Source: an uncultured Lachnospiraceae bacterium (GTDB lineage: Bacteria; Bacillota; Clostridia; Lachnospirales; Lachnospiraceae). From it: a stretch of DNA of 51,394 nt. The position numbers and the translations under genes are program-made. The notes beneath the pieces were generated by a model. That model saw nothing but the letters and a program-made list of their open reading frames with translations, made no database searches and was not told the origin of the DNA. The stretch lies in NCBI GenBank assembly GCA_958402795.1, contig CATXUX010000025.1, positions 1-51,394 on the forward strand, written 5' to 3'. Of this stretch, positions 51,237 through 51,394 are shown piece by piece. Position 1 is the stretch's first letter; every line of letters starts with the position of its first letter.

Positions 51237-51394
51237 CTGGAAAAAGAGAGCCTTTTTCTATGTTGGCAACAATAGACTATTTCATTTCCGGTTGATTATC
51301 TTAAAACTTATAACAGTATGATATAATGCAGATGATAAAGACAAATTCTTTAGGTTAGAATCGATGATGGGGTAAACGAAAAAGCAGTTTTGGC

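Noticed and set aside
1..51394. tRNA or rRNA genes
   Set aside because: I looked for cloverleaf-type and rRNA-like segments in the gaps and found none; the only RNA structures supported are the two T-box leaders and the intergenic hairpins.

Overview
The window is a chromosomal segment of a low-to-mid GC Firmicute, most likely a gut Lachnospiraceae member (Mediterraneibacter/Dorea/Blautia-like). The signs are T-box leaders before leuS and the trp operon, consensus SigA-type promoters (TTGACA/TATAAT), strong AGGAGG ribosome binding sites, the MSICPKNK form of ribosomal protein L32, an EF-G-like paralogue, a pta-ackA pair, and several Rpn-type PD-(D/E)XK 'transposase' genes. This placement is inferred from gene content, not from a database match.

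Layout. 1-1972: the end of an Rpn-type gene and a remnant of another, a VanY-type carboxypeptidase and a tiny ORF. 2044-4518: aroA and tyrA on the minus strand. 4662-4915: a short inverted-repeat element with flanking direct repeats. 5067-11919: an EF-G-like GTPase, then the TrkA/TrkH potassium uptake pair and an unrecognised membrane protein. 11917-13730: two copies of a dispersed repeat around a small P-loop protein and a ZIP metal transporter. 13820-16998: a three-gene AT-rich module (DUF262 protein, AAA/DUF3696 ATPase, unknown protein) that looks like a defence system. 17010-19876: leuS under a T-box with a CUG specifier. 20019-22646: a TetR/SDR divergent pair with a clear operator, and a broken HipA-like gene. 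22812-25850: a class Ic aspartate aminotransferase and the two-subunit L-serine dehydratase. 25917-28873: an AraC regulator divergent from a GH42 beta-galactosidase. 28911-35978: a T-box-controlled trpEGDCFBA operon. 36039-37724: a HAD phosphatase and a second Rpn-type gene. 38099-43891: polA, coaE, a WalJ-type hydrolase and the ACT/PFL (UPF0237/UPF0210) pair. 44084-47788: DegV, TmcAL and MgtE. 48014-51180: pta, ackA, yceD and rpmF.

Most of the window is ordinary housekeeping. Aromatic amino acid synthesis (aroA, tyrA, complete trp operon), serine and aspartate metabolism, and acetate/ATP production (pta-ackA) dominate. The accessory material sits between these blocks: the DUF262/DUF3696 module, the TetR-SDR pair, the HipA-like pseudogene, the Rpn genes and at least four kinds of structured intergenic repeat.

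The best candidate for an undescribed system is the module at 13880-16948. A GmrS-like DUF262 protein lacking the usual HNH (DUF1524) nuclease is translationally coupled to an AAA ATPase and to a 280-residue protein of unknown fold, behind its own promoter and terminator. Other points worth checking are a trpF gene with no ATG/GTG/TTG start (apparent ACG start), two places where a promoter is built into the preceding gene's terminator hairpin, and an EF-G paralogue whose catalytic histidine is a tyrosine.
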